DNA from: JAEYZS01 sp964469265
Lineage (GTDB): Bacteria; Bdellovibrionota; Bdellovibrionia; Bdellovibrionales; JAEYZS01
NCBI GenBank assembly: GCA_964469265.1
Contig: CAYXYF010000010.1
Span: 1 to 64,000, forward strand
Reading direction: 5' to 3'
Length of the DNA: 64,000 nucleotides
Positions 43,868-53,158 of the stretch are shown here, in pieces. How positions within the stretch are numbered: the first letter of the stretch is position 1; each line of letters opens with the position of its first letter. The notes below the pieces were generated by a model, which saw only the letters and a program-made list of their open reading frames with translations, did not search any database and was not told the DNA's origin. A program made the translations under genes and the position numbers.

Positions 43868-43881
43868 GGGGGACGGACCCC
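43868..43881 (+). repeat. Variant motif copy between menE and an exported-protein gene
   Basis: GGGGGACGGACCCC, matching the first nine bases of the GGGGACGGAGC motif and then diverging to make a short internal inverted repeat (GGGG/CCCC). Confidence 0.45.
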
Positions 43882-43954
43882 ATTAATTTGTAAAATAGAG
43901 GTATGAGGTAAGGTCAGGTATCCGTAAAAAGGATATCAATTTGTGAAGTGGCTT

Positions 43955-45256
43955 CTATTTCCAAGTTCTTTTTGGAGAGTCGGCCCACGGAAGGTAGGCG
44001 ACGGGACGATGAAAGCCATAAAGCTGCTTTTCCAGTAGTGCTTGAACCTCCAGGCTTGTAATCTTTGGAGTTGTTTCCATATAGGCAACGGGTCTTAGTC
44101 CATACTGTAAATCTTCTTTTGGAATCACATAAGCTTTCAAAACTCCATCAATCTTCAACAGCTCCCGCTCGATGGTTTCAGGTGAAATATTCTCGCCACC
44201 GCACTGAAATACACGATCGCTTCGGCCAGAAACAAAAAGCTCACCTTCTCGGAGATATCCCAAATCTCTTGTGTCAAACCAACCATCCTCTAGTGGAAGA
44301 TTGATTTTGTTATTTTCAAGGTAGCCTTTAAATAGACAGGGACCTTTGACATAAATTTTTCCATCAGAAATTTTTAAGTCACGAAATGGCAAGACTGGTC
44401 CAGAAGATCCAAGGTTAGAATCCTCTGTGAGAATAGCAGTGGTGGAGATCTGTGTTGCCATTTCAGTCATACCGAAGGACTTATGAATAGAGTAGCCCTT
44501 CGATATTCCTTTTTTCAGATACGTTTCAGGGATTGCACTTCCGCCGAGCAAAATATGCTTCATACTTTTAAGATTAATATCAGATTCCAACGCACGAATA
44601 AATTGCGTGGAGACAAGTGATGCGTGGGTGATTGATTTGTTTTCTAAATCACTTAATCCACTAATGCAAAACACAGAACCCTTGGCGACTAGGGCCCGAA
44701 TAAAAATCGAAAACCCACCCACATGAAAGTGCGGAAGACAAAGGGCCCAAACGTCTTCAGCGTTAAAAGCGATATTCTCATGGGACCCAATGGCGTTCAT
44801 TGCAAATTGCTTTAAAGTTAGTAAGCATGGCTTTATACGTACACTTCCAGAACTAAAAAATATCACTTCACTCTCTGGTTGAATATGAAGAGGTTTTCCT
44901 TTAGGAGTAGTAATTTTTTTCGATGAATCTATTTTAATCGTTTTTAGATTTATACGTTTTTCTTGATCCGTAATGAAAGCAGAATAGGTATTATGCTGAA
45001 GTAAATCTGCGATCTGACTATCACTAAAATACCAATTTAGCAGCGCAGGCCTTAAATTCTTAGATAGGCAAGCAAGAAGCATCCCAAAAAAATAAATAGG
45101 ATCGCGCACGTCCATTAGCACGGTTGACCCATCAGAAATCTCAAAATCCTGAGCTAAGCTTCTGGCAAAAGCCCCCATCTGCTTAAAAGTGACTTCTCGA
45201 GTTCGATCTTTTAGAAAAACATTATCAGACTCAAAGTCCAAAAAGTCCTTAGACAT
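43955..45256 (-). CDS. menE: o-Succinylbenzoate-CoA ligase
   Basis: ATP-dependent activation of o-succinylbenzoate to its CoA ester. The 433-residue ANL-family enzyme is at the short end of its range. It shows IFFSSGSVRIKPCLLT as an altered P-loop (family norm TSGTTGxPK), FHVGGFSIF, HILLGGSAIPETYLKKG, SFGMTEMATQIS, GWFDTRDLGYL, SGRSDRVFQCGGENISPETIE with the hinge, and PKRTWK with the C-terminal catalytic Lys. It overlaps menC by eight bases and ends the men cluster. Assignment to menE rests on motifs plus location. Confidence 0.88.
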   Translation of the reverse strand: MSKDFLDFESDNVFLKDRTREVTFKQMGAFARSLAQDFEISDGSTVLMDVRDPIYFFGMLLACLSKNLRPALLNWYFSDSQIADLLQHNTYSAFITDQEKRINLKTIKIDSSKKITTPKGKPLHIQPESEVIFFSSGSVRIKPCLLTLKQFAMNAIGSHENIAFNAEDVWALCLPHFHVGGFSIFIRALVAKGSVFCISGLSDLENKSITHASLVSTQFIRALESDINLKSMKHILLGGSAIPETYLKKGISKGYSIHKSFGMTEMATQISTTAILTEDSNLGSSGPVLPFRDLKISDGKIYVKGPCLFKGYLENNKINLPLEDGWFDTRDLGYLREGELFVSGRSDRVFQCGGENISPETIERELLKIDGVLKAYVIPKEDLQYGLRPVAYMETTPKITSLEVQALLEKQLYGFHRPVAYLPWADSPKRTWK

Positions 45257-46304
45257 AGATAGGACCTTTAAGCTCTATAGGACCCTCAATGATAATTTGA
45301 CCAGATTTAGTTTTAATTTCGACAAGTTCTTCGAGGAAAGCGTTTATAGTTCCAAGACCATGAGTCTCTCGGGGGTTAAGCGCCAGAGCTAGTTCTGCAA
45401 TTTGATAAAGTCCAAGGTGTGATTCAAAGCTTGAACTTAAAACTGGCGACATTCCACGTCTATGAAACTTTTCGATAATCCGTTTTAAGCTGTAATAGTC
45501 GCCGACGAGCGTAGGTTTTAGAATAATAGTATTCACTCCGTCTAATACAATATCCTTCATGAGTGTCATGTTCTCATCAATAGCAACATTAAGACCGTGA
45601 GTATTCGTAAACTTTAAAAGATCGGGGGAATGTCTTAGTGGCTCTTCCACGTACTCAATTCGATCAAGATCTAAATCCTTTAAAAGAATTTCATAGTCAT
45701 CAAGATGAAGCTTTCGGTTGGCATCAAGGCGAAGGGAAAGATCGGTTTGTCGAATAATTTCTTTTAAGGCTTTGTTTTCAATTTCTAGGTCATGCTGAGG
45801 ATAACCTGCTCCAATTTTAACTTTTACTTTTTCAAAGCCCCGTTCACTTAATTCCTTAGCAGTGTTGATGGCATCTTGTGTAGAACTGAGATCAGTAATC
45901 AGTCCTTGATATAAAACAACGCCGTTTAAATTCAGATTGAATTTCTGGCGATAATAATAAGAGAACAAACAACTTAAAGCAAACTTCAGTGCGGTGGAAT
46001 TGCAATAAGACGAGAAATCGATATCTAAAAACTTTTCTTCTAAGAATTGGCTCTTGTGCTTTTTAAGATACTTTTCAATGTCAGCAAAAATCGAAGTTGT
46101 GTTGATATTTTTACATTCTGCTAGCACATCTTTATATAGTCGGGAGTTTTGACCTACTAGTGGGCTGACATCGCCATAAGATATGATACCATCTCGTTCA
46201 ATTTTGACGATGAATCCGCTCTTTGATTCTAAGCGAAACGGAACATCACCCCGAAACACATCTATGGGAACTACTAGTGTTAAATCATAGGGCAAAATAA
46301 CCAT
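45249..46304 (-). CDS. menC: o-Succinylbenzoate synthase
   Basis: Dehydrates SHCHC to o-succinylbenzoate. The 351-residue enolase-superfamily protein has the catalytic Lys in KVKVKIGAG, the Mg ligands in LRLDANRKL, YVEEPLRHS and AIDENMTL, and the second Lys in IILKPTLVGDYY. N-terminal capping domain at about 1-110 is divergent, as is common for MenC. It overlaps menE by eight bases; the lipoprotein gene upstream runs the other way, so this pair has its own promoter in the 53-base gap. Confidence 0.9.
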   Translation of the reverse strand: MVILPYDLTLVVPIDVFRGDVPFRLESKSGFIVKIERDGIISYGDVSPLVGQNSRLYKDVLAECKNINTTSIFADIEKYLKKHKSQFLEEKFLDIDFSSYCNSTALKFALSCLFSYYYRQKFNLNLNGVVLYQGLITDLSSTQDAINTAKELSERGFEKVKVKIGAGYPQHDLEIENKALKEIIRQTDLSLRLDANRKLHLDDYEILLKDLDLDRIEYVEEPLRHSPDLLKFTNTHGLNVAIDENMTLMKDIVLDGVNTIILKPTLVGDYYSLKRIIEKFHRRGMSPVLSSSFESHLGLYQIAELALALNPRETHGLGTINAFLEELVEIKTKSGQIIIEGPIELKGPIYV

Positions 46305-46357
46305 GCTTTAAACGTATGCGCTAAAATGAAAGTTGTACAGAAATTTTAAGGGCCTTA

Positions 46358-46897
46358 ATGAAAATTTACTTAATCCCATTTCTATTGTTAGCCATGAGCT
46401 GTTCACGCGGCAGTAATCCATATCAGTTCTCAAAGGTTGAGAAGAAAGCAGTGGAGCCTGCGCCACAAGTAGAGACTCAAGTCGCTCCAAGGTCGTATAC
46501 GCTTCTCGAGCAATATCTTGAGGAACTCATTTCCGTAAATGATTTCGTTGCATGGTTCTTCCAAGACCAGAGCGGTTATCGAGGTCGTCTTTACGATATC
46601 AAATCTGAGATTAAAACAAAAGTCCCGCTATCGGATGGTGACACAAATAGGATTCTTGTTCTTGAGTATCGCATGAACCGTATTATTCGGGAATATAATG
46701 AGAGAAGTTTATTCAAGCGCGCTGCCGATTTTAGATCGGCTGTGATCGACAGCTATAATAATAACAAAAAAAGAAACAAAGAGAACCTTGCTAAAATTAT
46801 CTCAGACAACCCTCTTGGATTTTTAAATTCATTTTTCAAACATGGTTATAAAATTGAAGAGGTCGACTTTTTCTCAGAAGTAGATACTAGCTACTAA
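46358..46897 (+). CDS. Lipoprotein of unknown function inside the men cluster
   Basis: A 179-residue protein with a lipoprotein signal (KIYLIPFLLLAMSC; Cys15). The mature part is helical and charged (SYTLLEQYLEELISVNDFVAW, RILVLEYRMNRIIREYN, a KKRNKEN stretch). No family is recognised. It runs opposite to all men genes and its 3' end overlaps that of menA by 24 bases, so it separates menG-A from menC-E. AAGGGCC before the ATG is a modest ribosome-binding site. Confidence 0.7.
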   Translation: MKIYLIPFLLLAMSCSRGSNPYQFSKVEKKAVEPAPQVETQVAPRSYTLLEQYLEELISVNDFVAWFFQDQSGYRGRLYDIKSEIKTKVPLSDGDTNRILVLEYRMNRIIREYNERSLFKRAADFRSAVIDSYNNNKKRNKENLAKIISDNPLGFLNSFFKHGYKIEEVDFFSEVDTSY

Positions 46898-47755
46898 GCC
46901 TACGCACAGTAAAAGACCATAGACGACATAATATTTTGCAGTGAGTACAAGTAAGTTAATTATGTTATCCCTCTTGAGATGCCTTAGCGTCTTTAAAATG
47001 GGTATCGCAACGGCGGCCGAAACTAAAGCGACAAGGGCACCTACTGGAAGCCATTTAATGCTTACAAAAAACGGAAGCAAAATAAGACTAAGGCTGATGC
47101 AAATGGTGTAGAGCTTCTTCCCGAACGAAATTCCAAAGCGAACGACGAGAGTTTTTTTATTGGCTTTTTTATCTTGCTCATAATCCCTGATGTTATTTGA
47201 ATTCAGTAAGCAAACAGCGAGAAGTCCGAAGAGGGATCCTGCTGCTAAAGAAGAATAAGACCAGTACTGTGTTTGAAGATAGAAACTTCCTGCACAGGCC
47301 ACTGGCCCAAAGAAAATGAATGCAAAAATATCACCCAGTCCAATGTAGGCGAGCGGGAAAGGACCTGTTGTATAAAGAATTGCGAATGCAATGGATAATA
47401 AACCAATTAAGAGAATCGGAAATCCTCCCTGGATCACTAGATAAACACCAAGAAGAAATGAAATTGAAACATTAATAAGTATAGCTTGCTTCATTTGAGT
47501 CGGAGTGACCAAGCCTGCCGATGTGACCCGAAGAGGGCCAACTCTTTCGCTATTGTCTGCGCCTTTTTGGAAATCAAAGTAGTCATTACTAATGTTAGTC
47601 AAAATTTGAAGACTTAAGGCGCAGCCCAAGGTCGCAGCGGCAATCAGCAGATTGAACTCGCCAATATTTGCCGCAAGAAATATTCCTGCCAGTGCAGGAA
47701 AGAAGGATGAAACTAATGTTTTAGGCCGGATGGCCTGCAACCATATAGAAATCAC
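46874..47755 (-). CDS. menA: 1,4-Dihydroxy-2-naphthoate polyprenyltransferase
   Basis: UbiA-family membrane enzyme that attaches the polyprenyl tail to DHNA, giving demethylmenaquinone. The 293-residue protein has about eight or nine hydrophobic helices, the first Asp-rich motif NISNDYFDFQKGADNSER and the second loop NNIRDYEQDKKANKKTL. The phrase GPLRVTSAGLVTP is typical of MenA. GTG start, with GTGA overlapping the menB stop. Tail donor should be the product of the polyprenyl synthase at 32251. Confidence 0.94.
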   Translation of the reverse strand: MISIWLQAIRPKTLVSSFFPALAGIFLAANIGEFNLLIAAATLGCALSLQILTNISNDYFDFQKGADNSERVGPLRVTSAGLVTPTQMKQAILINVSISFLLGVYLVIQGGFPILLIGLLSIAFAILYTTGPFPLAYIGLGDIFAFIFFGPVACAGSFYLQTQYWSYSSLAAGSLFGLLAVCLLNSNNIRDYEQDKKANKKTLVVRFGISFGKKLYTICISLSLILLPFFVSIKWLPVGALVALVSAAVAIPILKTLRHLKRDNIINLLVLTAKYYVVYGLLLCVGLVASIYF

Positions 47756-48576
47756 GGAAGTCTTGTAAACTTATCGAACTCAGGCTTTCGTTTTTCTACG
47801 AAGGCTTTTTTACCTTCTTGTGCTTCTTCACTCATGTAATAAAGAAGTGTCGCATTTCCAGCAAGCTCTTGGAGCCCCGATTGTCCGTCACAGTCTGCAT
47901 TGAGTGCAGCCTTCAGACAGCGGATAGAAAGAGGTGACTTCTCTAAAATTTCATTACACCATTTGATTGTTTCAGCTTCGAGGTCTTTGTAAGGCACGAC
48001 GGTATTAATAAGGCCCATATCCAAGGCTTCTTTGGCATTGTACTGTCGACATAGGAACCAGATTTCACGGGCTTTCTTTTGTCCTACGATTCTTGCCATG
48101 TAGGAAGCACCCCATCCGCCATCAAACGATCCAACTTTAGGACCCGTCTGACCAAAGATAGCATTGTCTGCGGCAATTGTTAAATCACACATCATATGAA
48201 GGACGTGTCCACCTCCCACTGCATATCCAGCAACCATAGCAATCACTGGTTTAGGGCAAGTTCTAATTTGACGTTGAAAATCTAAAACGTTGAGACGGTT
48301 AAATCCTGTAGTTGGATCGTTGTAACCTGAATCTCCACGGATGCGCTGATCGCCACCAGAGCAAAAAGCTTTTTCACCTTCACCAGTTAAGATAATTACG
48401 CCGATGTTTTTATCGAATCTCGCATCTTCTAGGGCTTTCATCATGGAGTCCACAGTCTGTGGACGGAATGCGTTTCTGCTTTCAGGCCTGTTGATTGTGA
48501 TTTTGGCGATGCCCTTCATTTTTTCGTATTTAATATCTTCAAAGTTTCCAGCGTTAACCCAATCAAAAGTAGACAT
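47752..48576 (-). CDS. menB: 1,4-Dihydroxy-2-naphthoyl-CoA synthase
   Basis: Crotonase-fold enzyme that closes the second ring of the naphthoquinone. The 274-residue protein has YEKMKGIAKITINRPESRNAFRPQTV, the oxyanion segments FCSGGDQRIRG and AVGGGHVLHMMCDLTIA, FGQTGPKVGSFDGGWGASYMARIVGQKKAREIWF, and a Tyr-containing C-terminus. This full set is specific to MenB rather than enoyl-CoA hydratases. AAGGAG precedes the ATG. It overlaps menA by four bases. Confidence 0.96.
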   Translation of the reverse strand: MSTFDWVNAGNFEDIKYEKMKGIAKITINRPESRNAFRPQTVDSMMKALEDARFDKNIGVIILTGEGEKAFCSGGDQRIRGDSGYNDPTTGFNRLNVLDFQRQIRTCPKPVIAMVAGYAVGGGHVLHMMCDLTIAADNAIFGQTGPKVGSFDGGWGASYMARIVGQKKAREIWFLCRQYNAKEALDMGLINTVVPYKDLEAETIKWCNEILEKSPLSIRCLKAALNADCDGQSGLQELAGNATLLYYMSEEAQEGKKAFVEKRKPEFDKFTRLP

Positions 48577-48592
48577 AGCCTTTTACTCCTTT

Positions 48593-49312
48593 TTATTTAT
48601 GGAAATTTAAAAACTCTAAAACGGCCTGTTGAGGATTTTCTAGGTGAACAACATGGCCCGAGTTTGGAATTACTTTTACATTGATTTTGGGGTTGGATTC
48701 AACGACCTTTTCCCATATCCCGCGGTATGTAATATCCTTTTCTCCTACCAAAGCCAAACATGGCACCTCTATATTGCGGATTACGTCACAATGGTGCTCA
48801 TTGTTTCCAGGAGAAGCCTCTAAGATCATTTGGGCGTGCTTTTGACTGAGGTTTTTCTGTCGGGTTGCGAGAATCTGCTCAAAGTTTTGATGGCCCTTGA
48901 TGGAAGAAAACAGCTCCTGAGAATACCATTCCTCAAGAAAACTCCCAGAATCGTTTAAAATTTTGATCGCCCACTTTTGATCTTGCTTCATGCGCTTCAA
49001 GCACTGATTGGTGTCTGTGAGTCCAAGACCAGTGGATTCTAAGGTGAGAGTGATGCAATTATCAGGAAACTGTTTGTAAAACTCTAACAGGACACGTCCA
49101 CCCATAGAGTAGCCCCAGAAGTGAGCTTTCTTTATCTCAAGATTCTCTAAAGTTTTTTTAATATTTTGGGCTTGGGAACTGAGATCAAAAGACTCAGAAG
49201 AATTCAAATCGACAAGAACGCAATTGAATTTTTCTTTCAAGGCTTGACTGAGACATCCGAAGTCATAGGGTGTTCCAAGAAATCCATGAAGAAAAACCAA
49301 GGCATTATTCAT
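48593..49312 (-). CDS. menH: SHCHC synthase, alpha/beta hydrolase
   Basis: Eliminates pyruvate from SEPHCHC to give SHCHC. The 239-residue alpha/beta-hydrolase has FLHGFLGTPYDF, the nucleophile elbow GYSMGGRVLLEF, the Arg in the cap region, LVGEKDITY with the acid and NSGHVVHLENP with the catalytic His. It overlaps menD by eight bases, as often seen for menD-menH. Location makes MenH more likely than a generic hydrolase. Confidence 0.9.
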   Translation of the reverse strand: MNNALVFLHGFLGTPYDFGCLSQALKEKFNCVLVDLNSSESFDLSSQAQNIKKTLENLEIKKAHFWGYSMGGRVLLEFYKQFPDNCITLTLESTGLGLTDTNQCLKRMKQDQKWAIKILNDSGSFLEEWYSQELFSSIKGHQNFEQILATRQKNLSQKHAQMILEASPGNNEHHCDVIRNIEVPCLALVGEKDITYRGIWEKVVESNPKINVKVIPNSGHVVHLENPQQAVLEFLNFHK

Positions 49313-50815
49313 AGAGGCTCTTTAGCTTCTTTGTGAATTCTCGATGGGCCCTCACATTATCTTGGATATTTGTTTGTACCTCTATCACTGAAGAATTCTT
49401 TGACTGAATTGCGGCAATGAAATCCTCTGGAGTTTTCACAAGAACGTAATTTAAATGAAAAGCTTCGCTAGCAGACCGTATGCTCCACTCATGGGGATGG
49501 GTAAAATATTTATCCATAATGGATTTCTCAATATTGGCAATTGGTAAGAACGAAAATATCCCACCACCTTGGTTATTAATAACAACCGTATGAAACGTTT
49601 TTGGACAGGACTTAACAAGAGACAGAGAATTCAAATCATAAAAGAAGGCCTGATCACCGAGGATACAAATAACATTCTTATTGCTTTCAAGAGAAGCTCC
49701 AGCCGCAGTTGCGATATTTCCGTCAATACCACTAGCNNNNNNNNNNNNNNNNNNNNNNNNNNNNNNNNNNNNNNNNNNNNNNNNNNNNNNNNNNNNNNNN
49801 NNNNNNNNNNNNNNNNNNNNNNNNNNNNNNNNNNNNTTTTATGCATAAAATCTAGTCGCGAAGGCTTATCGTGAATTTGAACATAGTGCGCAGGAGATGC
49901 TTCAATAAACTTATTGAGGCCCTTAGACGTGAGGGGTCCACCAAAATGAATGATCGTGTCTGGCTGTTCGAGATCCATAGCTTCAAGAAGAAGATCAAAT
50001 CTTAAAATATTCTGTTTAAAATCGCTAAATCTCAGTGAGCTTTGAATGTCGCAAAAAACAGGTGCATCAAAATACTCCGCAATTTTAAGAAGATTCTCAG
50101 ATTCTTCTTTATCAATCATTGAGCCAAAGATGAGTAGAGTTTTCTGAGCCTGATCAAATAAATTTTTATCAAGTTCAAGTTGTGTTGTTGCATGGACATA
50201 GTGAGTGTATGGCATATCAGATTTTAACCAGGTTGCGATGGACTCTGGAGTCTCAACGTTAAAATCTTTCAAACCAGTTGCGCTGATGGGTGCTAAGGGT
50301 TCCCGAAACATCCAATTGACGTGAATGGGTTGTTTTTTTTCTTTTGCCGTCATTGCAAGATGGCTTGCAGAAGTTAAAATACTCTCAAGGGATGTCTGAG
50401 TGTCTACTGGCTGAATTTCGAGATATTCAGAAACGAAGTTTGAAAAAATATTTTTTTGGTTTATCGCTTGATTTGCGCCGACATTGATAAGCTCTGGGGG
50501 TCTATCGGCCGAACAAATAATCATCGGTGTGTAGCTCAAATGCGCCTCAACAATTGCAGGAAGTAAGTTTGCAACTGCTGTGCCTGAAGTCGTCACGACA
50601 AGAGCTGGTTTTTTGGAACTTTTTGACCAACCCAAAGCAAAAAAACCAAGACCTCTTTCATCAAGGTGTGTGTGAATTTTAATTTTTGAATTGTTCGCAC
50701 AAGCAATAACAAGGGGACTTGAACGAGAACCTGGAGCTATAAAAACATCTTCAATACCTTGTCTGCAAAGCTCTTCAACGAAGATCGAGGTGGCAAGTTC
50801 GTTGAGGGATCTCAT
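49305..50815 (-). CDS. menD: SEPHCHC synthase (MenD), interrupted by an assembly gap
   Basis: ThDP-dependent condensation of isochorismate and 2-oxoglutarate. The N-terminal piece (50815 to 49837, about 326 residues) has FIAPGSRSSPLVIAC, HTHLDERGLGFFALG, VTTSGTAVANLLPAIVEA and SADRPPEL; the C-terminal piece (49736 to 49305, about 143 residues) has ASGIDGNIATAAGAS and the ThDP/Mg motif LGDQAFFYDLNSL. The 469 visible residues compare with about 550-580 in the family, so some 80-110 residues are lost in the gap. The frame changes between pieces only because the N-run is 100 long. Overlaps menF by four bases. Confidence 0.93.
49737..49836. other. 100-N scaffold gap
   Basis: Exactly 100 N inside menD. 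From the normal MenD length the real gap should be about 240-330 bases. Confidence 0.95.
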
Positions 50816-51918
50816 AGGTCACTAGAACCTTCAGAGTAGAAAATATCAAGGTACGGTTGAATTTTGTATTCAAGTTCATTCCATTCATTTTCGGGGTTAC
50901 TCTGCGGCACGACGCCTACGCCAGAGAAAAGTTCTACCTTTGTTTTTTCAACATGGCAGCACCGAATAGCAACGGCAATATCAGCAAACTCTCGGTTAAA
51001 AATTCCAAACGGCGACGCAAATAATCCGCGATCAAAAGGCTCAACGTCTCTTAGGAAGTTCATTGTTTCACGCTTTGGCATTCCGCAAACCGCCGATGTC
51101 GGGTGAAGAGCATCGATGATCTGAATAATATTTTTTCCCTCGGGTGTTGCGGTAATCTTAGTTTTTAAATGACAAAGATTTTTTGCTTCAACCAGGCCCA
51201 CTTTTTCAGACTTTACACTTTTAGAGAACGCATCAAGCTTAGATACAATGTCTTCAACTACGAGTTGGTGTTCGTAAAGCTCTTTTTCGCTTTCGAGCAA
51301 TTCGTGGCCACGGTCTAAGGGGCGCGTTCCTGCTATGGCTTCGGTGATAAGGTTTGTGTCCTCAAGATGCACAAGACGTTCTGGCGTGGAACCAAAGAAG
51401 GCAGAATGCTCTGATGTACGAATCATGTAATTATAGTTGGATTCTTTTCTAGCTTTTTTAAAAACCTCGACAATATTCACGTTCTCTTCAAGATTGAGGG
51501 TGACCTTCCTTGATGGAACAATTTTTCTGAAAGTTCCTTCAATAAATCCTTCACCAATCCCTTCAAAAAGGTCAATCCAATCTGCTTTCTTCGGCTTATC
51601 AAATCGACTTGCAACAACAGGTGCAGAATATTCTGATTTGAGTGTCTCCGTGGGTAGTTTTTCTTTAAGAATGGAGAGAACCTTTGTTGCGCCATTTTCA
51701 ATTTCAATCTGAAATCGTGGAAGCGTGATGTAGGGTTTGTTTCCATGAAAGAGTTGGTTATAAAAAAACACATACTCCGTAGGGAGCGTCTGAAATCGAG
51801 CAAAGAAGTCTTGAGAGAGCGGAATCTCTCCTAAGCCGATGACTACTTTTCCAGAGTCCCTTTGCTGAAAGAAGAACTGAGGAAAAATATTAAGGTTAAG
51901 GTAAGATTCAATTTCCAT
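50812..51918 (-). CDS. menF: Isochorismate synthase
   Basis: Converts chorismate to isochorismate, the entry to menaquinone. From the ATG at 51918 the protein is 368 residues; a longer frame starts at 51975, but that would overlap menG by 47 bases and add residues without family similarity. Chorismate-binding motifs: RTSEHSAFFGSTPERLV, TEAIAGTRPLDRG, LHPTSAVCGMPKRE, DRGLFASPFGIF and GVGVVPQSNPENEWNELEYKI. The Lys in CHLKTKITA is in the expected acid/base area. The ribosome-binding site (GGAAACTCG) is weak, and translation may be coupled to menG, 10 bases upstream. Confidence 0.92.
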   Translation of the reverse strand: MEIESYLNLNIFPQFFFQQRDSGKVVIGLGEIPLSQDFFARFQTLPTEYVFFYNQLFHGNKPYITLPRFQIEIENGATKVLSILKEKLPTETLKSEYSAPVVASRFDKPKKADWIDLFEGIGEGFIEGTFRKIVPSRKVTLNLEENVNIVEVFKKARKESNYNYMIRTSEHSAFFGSTPERLVHLEDTNLITEAIAGTRPLDRGHELLESEKELYEHQLVVEDIVSKLDAFSKSVKSEKVGLVEAKNLCHLKTKITATPEGKNIIQIIDALHPTSAVCGMPKRETMNFLRDVEPFDRGLFASPFGIFNREFADIAVAIRCCHVEKTKVELFSGVGVVPQSNPENEWNELEYKIQPYLDIFYSEGSSDL

Positions 51919-51928
51919 CGAGTTTCCA

Positions 51929-52639
51929 TTAATTTGTATGTTGTTTCTTTCCTTTATAAATCGTAGCGATCCCAAACGTGAGAGGTGTTGCTGTCACATC
52001 TGTGAACCCAGCTTCTTCCATTAACCGACAGAAGTCATCCCCGTATGGAAAATCTTCAACAGACTTATTGAGGTAAGTATAAGCAGAAGCGTCCCCAGAA
52101 ATTGCTGATCCGATTTTTGGAAGTACGTTTCTAAAGTAGAAAAGGTAAGGCTTTTTGATCAGTTTGCTTTTCGGAAGAGAGAACTCCAGAATAAGAGTAC
52201 AGCCGCCTGGTTTTAACACGCGGTAATTTTCTTTTAACGCCTGGAGAACATTGTTGACGTTACGAATTCCAAAACTCATGGTGGTGACATCAAACTCGCC
52301 ATTTTTAAACGGGATCTCTGTGGCATCGCCAACTCGCAAGTTCACCTTATCGCTTAAGTTGAGTTGATCTACTTTCTTTTGTCCAACGGCTAACATGTTT
52401 TCAGACATATCAATTCCCACGGCCTTTTCAATTTTCTCTGTTTCTTCAAAAAGGTGTAGGATTTGATCGGCGGTTCCCGTGGCGATGTCTAGTAAGTGAA
52501 GAGAGTCAGAGTCAGGCAGAAGTTCTAAGAGTTTTTTTCTCCAGAGAACATCTTGCCGCATTGAAAGTAATCTGTTGAGAAGGTCATATCGGCCAGCGAT
52601 ACGGTCAAACATTTTCCAAACTTCAACTTTGCTTTCCAC
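51929..52639 (-). CDS. menG: Demethylmenaquinone methyltransferase
   Basis: SAM-dependent methylation that completes menaquinone (UbiE/MenG family). The 236-residue protein has MFDRIAGRYDLLNRLLSMRQD at the start, the SAM motif LLDIATGTADQ, GDATEIPFKNGEFDVTTMSFGIRNV and KPGGCTLILEFSLPKSKLI, all UbiE hallmarks. The start is GTG with GGAG five bases before. It is the first gene in the menG-F-D-H-B-A run. With no ubiquinone genes nearby, the menaquinone role is preferred. Confidence 0.95.
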   Translation of the reverse strand: MESKVEVWKMFDRIAGRYDLLNRLLSMRQDVLWRKKLLELLPDSDSLHLLDIATGTADQILHLFEETEKIEKAVGIDMSENMLAVGQKKVDQLNLSDKVNLRVGDATEIPFKNGEFDVTTMSFGIRNVNNVLQALKENYRVLKPGGCTLILEFSLPKSKLIKKPYLFYFRNVLPKIGSAISGDASAYTYLNKSVEDFPYGDDFCRLMEEAGFTDVTATPLTFGIATIYKGKKQHTN

Positions 52640-52685
52640 AGTAACTCCATTGGTTTAATGTCTCTGACACGGAAAGTACCTTCGA

Positions 52686-53156
52686 CTACTTGTATTCGTC
52701 AAGGCTTGCCTTTTCGATTTTAAATGAGGACGGTCCGTGCACACTGGTGGTAGTTTCTATCTCAAATCGGCCCTCTATCCATGCAGGATTGTGGACCTTT
52801 TCAATGGGCAGGGCATTTTTGAGTTTCACGTGGACAATGAGGTTCGGAGGCGGGGGCGGTACGTGTATGCACGCTTGCGCGTTGGGAACCAGCAGGAACT
52901 CTTTGACTGTCCGAATATCATCAACGAGCGGAACCACGTAACCTGCAATTTTGACCCTCTTGGCATCAGCGGATTTTAATTTATCTGTGGTTTTCCCAGT
53001 TTTGTAATCGTGTTCATACAAATCACGCCACGTCAAAACAAGGCCACTAGAGTCTGTTGAAGAAGATGGATTTTTAATCATATCTGCAATGAACGCGAAG
53101 AATGCAAGACCGATTAGAACTCCTAAAGCTGCGATACCCTGTTTCTTTTGGCTCAT
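52686..53156 (-). CDS. DUF3299 domain protein
   Basis: A 156-residue protein with an N-terminal hydrophobic helix (about 7-26) that anchors it at the periplasmic face or acts as a signal. The DUF3299 core is clear: KIAGYVVPL (about 69-77), EFLLVPNAQACIHVPPPPPN with Cys96 and His98, and a strand containing WIEGRFEIET. Function is unestablished; the Cys-His-Pro-rich site looks suited to metal binding. It follows the ABC permease gene by two bases in an apparent operon with a DUF2796 protein and an ABC ATPase. Confidence 0.85.
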   Translation of the reverse strand: MSQKKQGIAALGVLIGLAFFAFIADMIKNPSSSTDSSGLVLTWRDLYEHDYKTGKTTDKLKSADAKRVKIAGYVVPLVDDIRTVKEFLLVPNAQACIHVPPPPPNLIVHVKLKNALPIEKVHNPAWIEGRFEIETTTSVHGPSSFKIEKASLDEYK

Positions 53157-53158
53157 AC

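Noticed and set aside
49569..49874. Plus-strand frame through the N-run in menD
   Set aside because: It exists only because N codons do not stop translation; menD on the other strand explains both flanks.
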